From Pristionchus mayeri (lineage: Eukaryota; Nematoda; Chromadorea; Rhabditida; Neodiplogasteridae): DNA of 64,000 nt. Numbering within the stretch: the first letter of the stretch is position 1; each line of letters starts with the position of its first letter. Shown piece after piece: positions 1-9,439 of this stretch. The stretch is taken from NCBI GenBank assembly GCA_036245805.1, contig BTRK01000003.1, forward strand, positions 29,212,215 to 29,276,214. The letters are read 5' to 3'. The notes beneath the pieces were generated by a model. It was not told the origin of the DNA, searched no databases, and saw nothing but the letters and a program-made list of their open reading frames with translations. The translations under genes were made by a program, and so were the position numbers.

Positions 1-1574
1 ACTTCTTGAAAAATCTGGGTCACAGGTCCCAGAGCCGCCATTTAGGAATTTTCCGGTTTTACAACCGGCCTTACTGTATGTCAGCTTCCAGATGTGCTAC
101 AGAGTTGGCAGAGGGCTCAAAATGAGCGGAAAATTATTTTGAACAACTTTTATGTTGAAAGTGAAACCGTTGGACTTCAATTTCAGATGATATGAACGAA
201 AACCTGAAATTACGATTACAAATAAAATCATAGCATCTCGGTGAGTAGCAAACCCAGTGAATTTTATTGAAGATTATGGAAGTTTAACTCCATACGCATA
301 TAGAAAAACATAGTAATCGGCAGTTTCAGGGTGGACCCTTTCCGCAGTATAGCTCCGAATGATGAGATGTCAAATTTTGAAAAATTCTCATCTCGCAGAT
401 TTATCATTCATCCCTCCTAATTTTACATGTTCGTGAGCATCCAGCTCGGGATTTACCCAGCTGTAGGACTGAATTCAAATTGTAATCAATAGTGGTGAGT
501 GAAATGAGTACATTCTGTCATTAGTGGCTCTCCAGTCGAATCCATGCCCTTGATTTACATGCTCGAACTTTCTGGATCGCGTTGGTCCAAAAACAACATA
601 ATGCTATTTTGGCTAAATTTCGATGATTCTATGCAATTTTCTATTGCTAATAATTATTATGAGATAAAACGAGATAGAAAATGCTGATAATAACAACATA
701 GAACACGATTTTGAAAATATGAAATTTTTGAACATTGACATTTTAGATTTTTTGAACAGCCTTGAAAATGGACACAACTTTAACATTTTCCATCTCTCCT
801 GCGCCAAATATGATTTCTAGCTATCAAAAATAGCGAAAATTCTTTGAAATTTAGTCAAAATAGTATTATGTTGTTTCTGGACCGACGCGATCCAGCAAGT
901 TCGAGCATGTAAATCAAGGGCATGGAACCGACTGGAGAGCCACTAATGACAGAATGTACTCATTTCACTCACCACTATTGATTACAATTTGAATTCGGTC
1001 CTACAGCTGGGTAAATCCCGAGCTGGATGCTCACGAACATGTAAAATTTGGAGGGATGAAAATCGAATTTTTTGAAGTGAATAATTTGCGTGCTCTTTCA
1101 ACGTCGTATATCTTCTTTGATCAAGAAATGAACGAAAATGATTGAACTGATGGAATGGAATGATAAATCTGCGAGATGAGAATTTTTCAAAATTTGACAT
1201 CTCATTTTTTCGACATTCGGAGCTATACTGCGGAAAGGGTCCACCCTGAAACTGCCGATTACTATGTTTTTCTATATGCGTATGGAGTTAAACTTCCATA
1301 ATCATCAATAAAATTCACTGGGTTTTCCACTCACCGAGATGCTATGATTTTATTTGAACTCGTATTTTCAGGTTTTCGTTCATATTATCTGAAATTGAAG
1401 TCCAATGGTTTCACTTTCAACATAAAAGTTGTTCAAAATAATTATCCGCTCATTTTGAGCCCTCTGCCAACTCTGCAGCACATCTGGAAGCTGACATACA
1501 GTAGGGCCGGTTGTAAAACCGGAAAATTCCTAAATGGCGGCTCTGGGACCTGTGACCTAGATTTTTCAAGAAGT
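1..1574. repeat. Long fold-back (inverted-repeat) element
   Basis: The outer ends are reverse complements: the first ~560 bases match the reverse complement of roughly 860-1574 almost base for base. The shared stretches include the AAAATGAGCGGA, AACATAAAAGTTGTTC and CATGTAAATCAAGGGCATGG segments. The right arm carries about 85 extra bases (around 1060-1145) missing from the left arm. The unpaired centre is about 620-850. No transposase frame was found, so this looks like a non-autonomous fold-back or MITE-like element. The left end is at the window edge and may continue outside. Small ORFs here mirror each other and are not genes. Confidence 0.85.
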
Positions 1575-3130
1575 TTCATCTAGTGTATGCTACCACTATA
1601 ATATGAAGGCAAACAAAAAATAAAAGTTGGAAATTGTTCCCGAGGGGTGGTTTTTTCCTCCACTGACTCGTGATACCCGTGATAAACATGTAAATCATAC
1701 ACGTATTATGAAAATGTATATTACCAGAGAAAGGTGGTGTTAGGTCGATCTCTTCCTGAGTGCACTCCAACATGTTTGAATTGAAGAGACCACGAAAGAA
1801 GGGAATACGATCAATCAGAATATCCTATTTAAATAATATTATGTTTCATGCACTCATCCCCACTACCTTCACACGAATTCGCGGCTTGTCTCACGCATAG
1901 GTTACGGTTTTCCTTACGACATCAATATTTTCAAATAAAGATCGGGAATGTGTACCTTCTCAGTGACGAAAAAAACTCATAGCCAAAAAACCACGTAAAT
2001 ATTCATTTTACGGTACTTCTTGGATATTTAGCCCACACACCTATCTCACAAAGGGATTGTGCGACCGAAAATCAGGGAAGGATACCTAGAAATGAGTGAG
2101 GTGGAGGAGGAGGGAGGGGGTGGCTCAATTATCCAAGAAGTGCCCATTTTACAGTGGCATTGACCATCTCGAAGTTGAGGTGACGTGATGCGACGAGCAA
2201 CAACTCATCCCGACTAGTCCGTTAAAGGGAGGGTGGAAGGGTGTTGAAATAATATTGTAGCTCATGTCAAAATTAAAGATTGAGCAAAAAAGATAAAAGA
2301 TAGAAGATAAAGATCGGCCTTTGCGGGAGCAGAGTCAAGATTTTCAAATCAAATATCCCCTCATAGAGAAAGAAAAAGTGTTGTATTTGTACTCATTCAC
2401 CACAATTGCATGTATTATGTCACATGATACCTCGAGCTCACTTGAGCAACGAGCTCGAATCATTTGAAAAAAATAAAAGTTAAAATTTTGTGCGAAGATG
2501 ACAATTTTAGAACCCTCCTATGTTAAGCTTGCCAATCTCTGATTTCAAGGACTATGAACTTTTCATTTTCTCAATGACGTTGTTTGAACCCAGGAACTTA
2601 TTGGAGAAAGAATAAGTATAAGAAGGACACTCGGTGCAGAAAATGCAAGAAACCTTGTTTGATATGTAAGTTTACTAATTGACGGTTCTCAACATGTCTT
2701 ACCTTATGTACTTTGAAAATTTTCCCTTCTATTTTTATAGTAACGTCTCCTGTATTCCGATCCTTGTGATGTTCCCCAAGAGTCTTGTGTTTCTAAAAAT
2801 ATTGATGAATTCAGGCTGCATCTTTATGAACCTCAGTTATTCATCCGAAATTTTGCATTGTACATTTGAAGGAGTAAAAGGCGCAATCATTTTTCCCGTT
2901 GCAAATATTGTGAAAATGAATTATTCCATGAGGCCTACAAGTTCGCGCGTGACTATAATTTTGAAATGAGCGCAGAAAGTATATATTATCATGTTCTTGT
3001 TTTTTCACATGATATAGATATGATGAGACAAAACTCGAAATAATTTTTAAAATTTCTCCAAAGGAAATGTCTGCCATCTGATGCTGACAATTGGATAATA
3101 TAATGACCGCTGCCAAATAGAAGTAAAGTA
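1575..3130. other. No gene assigned
   Basis: AT-rich sequence with scattered short ORFs lacking splice support or recognisable motifs. One dispersed repeat lies at 2012-2144 and is listed separately. I see no gene. Confidence 0.5.
2012..2144. repeat. Dispersed inverted-end repeat, copy 1
   Basis: Bounded by ACTTCTTGGAT at the left and ATCCAAGAAGTGCC at the right, which are inverted. The core CCGAAAATCAGGGA and CCTAGAAATGAGTGA also occurs at 14408-14553 inside the last cdt-1 intron. The two copies are diverged but colinear, which indicates a small dispersed MITE-like family. Confidence 0.6.
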
Positions 3131-3235
3131 TCAGGTTGATGCATAAGTTTTGTCGTATTTTGAGATCTTATTGAATTTATCACAAAACTAATACAATACG
3201 TCATTTCTTTTAGAAATAGTCACCATGCTTATCTA

Positions 3236-4491
3236 TTAGGTTGGCATGAAAGTCTTTGTCACTGGTTTTGTTTTTACACTGCTCGCCGCAAATGCCCTTT
3301 GGTGTTGCCTCGTTGCTAGTGAATAACAGTCAGTGATTGGCCTTTATAGTAAACAACTTCCCATTCCTTTTCCTTCAATCAAGCTCTAGTAGAACAACGA
3401 TGTATGTTACTGGTGCCACTCACGTCCGACATGTTCTGCTTTGCCTCTCTCTATCCTACACCACGATGAAGGATTCGGAGACCCTACTGAAGAATGTTTA
3501 TCACATGCCCCCTCTACAACGCCTGCAGGAATTGGATCCATCTCTCCGAAGAAGACGACTTTTCCCTCTATGATGATGATCGATCTGGGAGACCGCGTTT
3601 GATACATTTTGAGACTTTGTAGAAAGCTGCTTAAACGAGCCCATTTCAAAATGCCCGTGAAATGACTATTGCACTTAGAGTCCACCATTGCACTGTCAAA
3701 AAAGGATTGAGATATCTTGGAATGAGGAAATTAATCGGTCGATTAAAATCTCATGATCTGATCCAAGCCAGTCATGACCTTCGAGTCGACGATTCCAATA
3801 TTTTCCTCATTCTCCGAAGTGGGGATCGATGGCTGGAACGGCTCATAACGGGGAATGAGAAGTGAGTCCTCTACGATAACAACCACATTAGAGCCGAGTG
3901 GGTTGGAGAAGGAGAGATTCCACAGGGTATCCCCAAACATGACCTGCACCTCAAGAAAAATACGTTTTTCTATGTTGTGTGGAGTGGATGGCGTGATCTA
4001 CTCGGAGCTACTACCTGAAGGCATGACAATCACCGGGGCCAAGTACGTCTCACAATTACAGAATTTGAAGATTGAAGTCGATCGTTCAATGCTGAAGGAC
4101 AAGAAAGTGTATAATCAGCAAAATGACCCCCGTCCCCAGGACTCCAATCAAGTCAAGCAGGAACTGGCTGGATATGGTCGGATGGTTCTCCCTTACCCCC
4201 CGTATTTTCCTGACTTGGCCCCTTCCGATTAGTGGCTTTTTGCTGACCTGACCCATGCCGTTTGAGGTAGGGCCTTCAATTCACGTGGAAGTCTCGAGGT
4301 TGAACTCGAGCAATACTTTCATTCACACCCAGTCCGGTTCTAAAGGGAGGGGATCCATAAATTGCAGGTACATTGGGCACGTATTGTCAATAAAGTGGGC
4401 AATTATAATTGAACTCATGATATTGTTTCCTCAAAGAAATAAAGTTTTGAAAAAGTGACAAAGACTTTCATGCCAACCTGATATCACCATA
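3236..4491 (+). mobile_element. Inner mariner-family element nested in the outer mariner
   Basis: Terminal repeats read AGGTTGGCATGAAAGTC at the left and the reverse complement at the right, extending about 26 bp. The element sits between duplicated TA sites at 3234-3235 and 4492-4493. It is oriented opposite to its host element and belongs to a different mariner subgroup, because the termini differ. Confidence 0.9.
3430..4460 (+). pseudogene. Mariner transposase, decayed (inner element)
   Basis: A plus-strand frame carries recognisable mariner blocks. TGNEK (first catalytic region, Asp replaced by Asn, followed by a stop where Trp is expected) is near 3850. NDPRPQ, a degraded version of the DNARPH block, is near 4125. 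YPPYFPDLAPSD, the third catalytic block, is near 4200. The N-terminal part is broken by frameshifts and stops. The missing first catalytic Asp and the interrupted frame mean it cannot encode active transposase. Confidence 0.85.
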
Positions 4492-5689
4492 TGCCATCTA
4501 CCGGGTAACTTGTGGATGCCCTAATAGTAGAACTCCTTGGGCTGGCTGGTGAAGAAGTTGGAGAGGGCGGTATGGAGTGAGCGCTTCTCTTTGAGGCTCT
4601 TTTCTCAGAGCTCCAGCGCTTTGAGGAAGCGCTGGAGCTCTGAGAAAAGGTGGTAATCACTTGGGGAAAGGGCAGGGGAATACAGTGGGTGGGGGAGAAC
4701 AGTCCATCCATAGCCGGCTAACTCAGCCTTGGTTGATCTTGCAGTGTGCGGGCGGGCGTTGTCGTGTTGGAAGTAGATTTTCGAGCCCTAAGGACGATCC
4801 TGTTCGAGATGCAGCTTCAACTTTCTGAGTTGAGCAACGTAGGTGTCGGCAGTAATAGTGACCCCTTCATCGAGGAGCTCCCAATATTCAACCTTGTGCA
4901 CGGACCACTAGATGCATAGCATCACCTTTTTGGGGTTTAAATTGGGTTTGGGGACATCTGCTGGCTTCTCATCCTCTCCGACCCACTGTCTCCTACGCTC
5001 TTCATTTTCATAAAGTGCCCACTTCTCATCTCCAGTGATGAAATGATCCAACCAATCGAATCTGCGATGGAGAGTGAGAAGAGTCGAACTGATGTCCACC
5101 CTTCGATCACGGTCGAAGCCAGTCAAGGCATGGGGTACCCATAGACCGACTTTCCAGACCTTTCCAATAGACTTTAGCCCTCTCACCAAAGTTGCCTGGT
5201 CGACCCCAAGTGTGTCTCCGAGATGACGGGTTGTGAGATACGGATCAGCCTCTACCTCCTCCGCAGCCGATCGAGATCCAACTCGTGGGGGCGACCGGAA
5301 CGCGTGCCACCTTCGAAGGAAAAGTCACGCTCTTTGAATTTGACTACCATCTCTGCACCGTCCTCACATCGGGGGCTTGTTAGGGGTAAATATCAGCCAG
5401 ACGACGTTGAGTTTCGGGGGGTTTCACACCGGAGAGGAAGAGGAAGAGCATGACATGCCGAATGTGCAGGAACGAAAAATGTGCAGGAAGGTCGGTCGGG
5501 AACGAAATTGTGAGGCATTCTTGCTCAGCCGACTAGAGAGTACTGAATCGAAAACATGGTTTTGCAGGCGAGGGGAACCCATATCTTGTGTAAACAGAAG
5601 GGCAGCTGGCAATAACAAAAGACCAAGAACGAGACAACCAAAGTCAGGTCTAAAAATACGACAAAACTTATGCATCAACCTAATATGAG

Positions 5690-7355
5690 AATGACAATGT
5701 CTCTGCTTAGACGAATTTGATGGCAAGACAAGCGACTAAACGAATTACCAACAATGAGGGAGAGACGAATGTCATATTTAGATTTTGCGTTTGACTCACT
5801 GCGACTGATTTAAATAGGCTAACGAAAATTAGGCTCGTGGTGCGTGAAATACATGAAAGATGGAAGAGGGATCGTCATCATTCTCATTATCGAACGGTTA
5901 AACACGATCTGCCGAATTTCTTTAGCAAAACAAACTCATTTCGACATTTCAGAAGTATTAAAAAAAGTATTTTTAAGTTTCTAATGTTTCAAAAGTTTAG
6001 ATCTGTTTTAAAAAATGTACTCATTATCATTCTTCGGATTTCGAAAGAAAAAAAGCTGATATTTTCTCTCACCAAGAACCCCAAAATTGATAAGAACATA
6101 AAACCCTTTGCTCTCGTTATTGGAATTCCGGAAAAAATTCTCAAAAATGATCTCTAATTTGAACATTAACAACTATTCTGGGCATGAACAGAAGGAACAT
6201 ACGTGTGTAACAGTGTGATAGACGTCTGGTTGATCAACGCCACTGCGTATAATTGGGATACCGGAAATAAAACGTTGAACAACTAATGAAAAAGAATTGT
6301 GCGCAACATACTTTTCAGCTATCATGAAATTATAGTTACTGTAAACTAACCACATATCACAGGCGTGGGTACAGCTCTCACGTTATTACAAACCATGAGT
6401 GGTCAATGTTCCTCGAGCCAAAAAAGTAGCAACCTGGGATTTTACAAATTGGATTAGCACCCAGTCGAATATACATTATTTTAGTATGTATTATATTATT
6501 TTCGACCAAAAATTAATTGTGTTAATGAATTCTTTTCTCATTTTCGATCAAGAATTAATCGTGTTAATGAAGCATTACAAATACTAGCAATAATAAAAAA
6601 ATTATACAAGGGGGGGCGGGGTTAGAAAATGAGAAAATGATAAAAAGGGAGAAAATAACATGATGAATATACAATAGTGGAAAATATTTCAAGCAAATAC
6701 TATATATCGCCAATAGTCTAGGATCGAACTGGGATAGCGTGTGTAGAAGAGACTCCGTTGCTTGGAAGAAGAGCATTTTCCATCTGACCCAGAATTTGAC
6801 TCTGGATAAATAATGATAATCATAATGATAATGATCGCCCAATAGGAAATCATCACTGTGTTTAGAGAGACGTTTTTCTCTTTCTCTCACGCTAACCTTC
6901 GATGTCTCCGATTCCTGTACTATTTCCTCTCTCTCTGTTTGTCTGTGACCTTTCTGAAATACCGCTATCCTCTCTCTCCTCTGCGTGTTAGCCAACTCTA
7001 TTTGAATATATTCATTGTTGATTCTTGTCTCCAATTGTCCAAATATTCCTGCAAATGATAGGCACTAAATCGGCACAATAACGTCATGAGCGCGATGAAA
7101 ATCGCCGAATATTCCAGTCAAAAGCGCGGAAAAAATCTGACTCCATTATGCACCCTTCCCTTTCACTCTTCTCTCTCATAAGGAAAAAATGATCGGTTGA
7201 AACAGAGCAGGCAAAATATTCGAAAGCTCTTTGCGGGCTATACTTATTCTCGATCTCACCAGAGGTCGCATATGCATGTGCGTAAACGAACAGATTTTTT
7301 CTACTGAGGCCCCTCTTTCTCGCGTCCACTCGGTGATTTCACCCTTCAGCAAGAG
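5690..7355. other. No gene assigned
   Basis: AT-rich sequence with a CT-rich patch near 6870-6990. Short ORFs on both strands have no domain, signal or splice support. A duplicated motif near 6505-6570 (CAAGAATTAAT and CAAAAATTAAT followed by GTGTTAATGAA) is the only structure noticed. Confidence 0.45.
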
Positions 7356-7445
7356 CTAATCAGATTGTTCATTTGTTTCTTTCGTAAACATAGAGATACA
7401 TAGAGATACTAGAGGGCTGCATGCAAGGCATCCTCCGCCTGCATT
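7356..7445 (+). pseudogene. Diverged fragment resembling the 3' end of cdt-1
   Basis: Two colinear blocks match the end of cdt-1 downstream. AGATTGTTCATTTGTTTCTTTC resembles the start of the last cdt-1 intron (14333-14357), and GCATGCAAGGCATCCTC is identical to a block of the last coding exon (14627-14643). The intervening intron sequence is shortened. This looks like the remnant of a partial upstream duplication of cdt-1. It carries no complete exon. Confidence 0.5.
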
Positions 7446-8250
7446 GCATTCGGACCTCTCCTTCTTCAGAAGAAATTGCATCTGACCACGCCCCCTCTCC
7501 CTTCGCAGTGCTCGCTCATGCGACCTCTCCCCTCCCTTCTGCTTCCACTCCCGCTATTGTCCATATTGCCCCCACCGCCTACAGTTGCCCCTCCCAGACT
7601 ACGGTAGCCACTGCTCAGGCATCTGCCACGGCTCCGGAGCATCGACATAAGGAAAGGAAAAACGTCCTGGAGCAATTTTGAAAATTGTCCGAGCTGTGGC
7701 ATTTAATCTGTGGAATTGGCTCGCTAAACGAAGCAAAAGATCTAAGCGCGTGAAGTTCAGGCAATTGGAATTCAGGCATTTGAAATGATAATCAGGAAAT
7801 ATTACTGTACTTTTTTTGAACGACACTTTTCCTTGATGCTTTAATTTTCCTTGTGCATTTTCTCCGGAGGCCGTGCTCTGCTCCCACTACCGAATCCCAG
7901 CAGCCGTCCGGCCCCACCGTACCCACTAGCTCCACACCTCAGACTACGATTCCACTCGCTGCTGCTACCGTAGTCCAGAAGTCGGTCCTCGCACCCACCA
8001 CCACGAGTGGCCCTCAGACTACGGTAGCTCCTTCCATCCCACTTGTTTCCACGTTATCGTCTGTTGTGCCAGTGGCTGTTGCTTCCTCTCCCTTCCCCTC
8101 CAATCTCCCTCCCGTTTCCACTCCCTCCAATCACAAGTCGAATGTCCCCCATTTCTCTTGCTTATTCACTTGCCTCTACTCCTCGTTCCTGTTCTCCTTC
8201 CTCCTCTCGTGAGAGAGCCCCCATCAGTAAGAGGACTCCGAAGAAGTAGG
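7421..8250 (+). CDS. Possible Pro/Ser/Thr-rich coding exons, unresolved
   Basis: Two plus-strand open stretches in the same frame (7421-7681 and 7853-8212) encode Ala/Pro/Ser/Thr-rich sequence and share the short motif QTTVA or QTTIP. A third frame ends with a basic Ser-rich segment (SPSSSRERAPISKRTPKK) at 8249. The composition and repeated in-frame motif favour real coding sequence, but I could not join the pieces with convincing splice sites. The TACGGTAG repeat that is common in this genome overlaps the QTTVA codons. It could be part of an unknown gene or a pseudogene downstream of the cdt-1 fragment. Confidence 0.3.
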
Positions 8251-9425
8251 ACTACCGTATCCATCCACTTGGTTACTGTATCTATCTTTGCCTTGTTCAT
8301 TCAATTCCTTCGATGTACCGTGCACGTAGGCTACTGTACTATCATAATATCAATCAATCCTTCAATTGCTTTGTTCATTCAATTCCTTCTATGATTCGTT
8401 GCTAATGTTTGATTACGTGTTTTACAGTTGATAAAATGTTAGCTAGAGATCGAGAGGAGGGGCACATGATAGGTTTGGCAACATCAGTGCGACTTTGTCA
8501 GGCATATGCTAAATGATCACTGTAGAAAGAAGACCTAAAAAGACGTATTCTTCTCCAGACATTTCCTAGTATAATACTGATGAAAAAAAACAAGATATTG
8601 TTGGACATTCTGATCATGCAGCAGAGTAAGGAGATAAGGGATTCAGTTGTGAGTACAGGGGGAACGATGATATTTGATCTTTGGAGTGAAGATGGAAGAT
8701 GAAGGGAGGAGAGGGGTCGAGGAGAGTGACAGTGGGCATTAGTGTACTCCCAATTAGGGTTTCCCCTTTTGGGTATTTAGATTTTTGGGTAGGTTTCAGG
8801 CGGGCGAAATAGCATTTCACTTCGAGATACAGGCGCCCAAAAATCAGGCGCCTGAACGCCCGAAACACCTGAAAAGGGAAACCCTACTCCCAATCAATAG
8901 TGGAGCCTGAAAGACATTTTAAAGCCATATGAGTTTGTGACCACATGGTTAGGAGATGTGAAATTGGGAGATGAATTCTCGATACGGTACTTATTGGGAA
9001 TGAGAGTGTGGCGATGACGGGGTGGTTCAGGAATCATGCAGTGCAATCACCTGATCGAAAGTATCCTTCCGCTCACTTTGCTGTCGAAATGCCCAGTGGC
9101 CATGCTTCCACTTTGACAATCACAATTTAGGGTTTTCAAGGGCTGGTTGGATACAATAGCGTCTCTGTATGCTTGGGCCCCAATGTCACTCATCAGTCAA
9201 CCTTCACTTAGTGACCCATTCATCCCTCGTTCTTGTCACTCAATCAATTCGAATATCATGCGTCCCCATCTCTCTTTTCATCATTACCATGCATTATTAC
9301 AGTTGTTCCACTTTATTCGCCCATCTTTGAAGCGTGTACACTAATCTTTTCAATGATTATATTCAGTATGAATATGAATCACTGCACTATGTGGTTTCTT
9401 ATCATGATTTTTCGTACACAAGATG
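8251..9425. other. Intergenic, upstream of cdt-1
   Basis: It contains an imperfect duplication (CTTTGTTCATTCAATTCCTT near 8365 and a near copy near 8291) and one MITE (8755-8884). No gene structure was found. The cdt-1 promoter presumably lies here, but no motif is recognisable. Confidence 0.4.
8755..8884. mobile_element. MITE with 10-bp target-site duplication
   Basis: A 130-bp element with inverted ends (AGGGTTTCCCCTTTT and AAAAGGGAAACCC) and internal inverted GGCGGGCG/CGCCC blocks. It is flanked on both sides by the identical 10-mer TACTCCCAAT (8745-8754 and 8885-8894). A duplication of this size would fit a Mutator-like origin. A related, longer element lies at 36388-36737. Confidence 0.8.
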
Positions 9426-9426
9426 A

Positions 9427-9434
9427 TTTTACAG
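9427..9434 (+). promoter_or_regulatory. Probable trans-splice acceptor of cdt-1
   Basis: TTTTACAG ends six bases before the cdt-1 ATG at 9440. A good acceptor with almost no 5' UTR and no obvious upstream coding exon is the usual nematode arrangement for spliced-leader addition. A distant upstream cis exon cannot be excluded. Confidence 0.55.
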
Positions 9435-9439
9435 CGACG

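Larger units (their letters stand above)
3210..5460 (-). pseudogene. Mariner transposase, decayed and interrupted (outer element)
   Basis: Reading on the minus strand from about 5460, the frame shows the mariner N-terminal helix-turn-helix region (HVMLFLF), then the first catalytic region ITGDEKW near 5020-5040. The second catalytic Asp is in HDNARPH near 4760, and the third in the SPSDYHLF segment near 4650, in the mariner D,D34D arrangement. The C terminus (GRWHMVI) is cut by the inner element at 4491 and resumes at 3235 with DKHGDYF and a stop at 3210. Several in-frame stops show it is dead: in the N-terminal region, before the HDNARPH motif, and near 4610. A perfect 23-bp hairpin lies in its 3' third. 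Confidence 0.85.
3131..5683 (-). mobile_element. Outer mariner-family element, interrupted by a second mariner
   Basis: Terminal inverted repeats of about 30 bp (both begin with AGGTTGATGCATAAG) lie next to TA dinucleotides at 3129-3130 and 5684-5685. The transposase is on the minus strand. The element is split by an inner mariner (3236-4491). Removing that insert and one TA copy restores an uninterrupted reading frame across the junction, so the order of insertion is clear. Confidence 0.9.
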
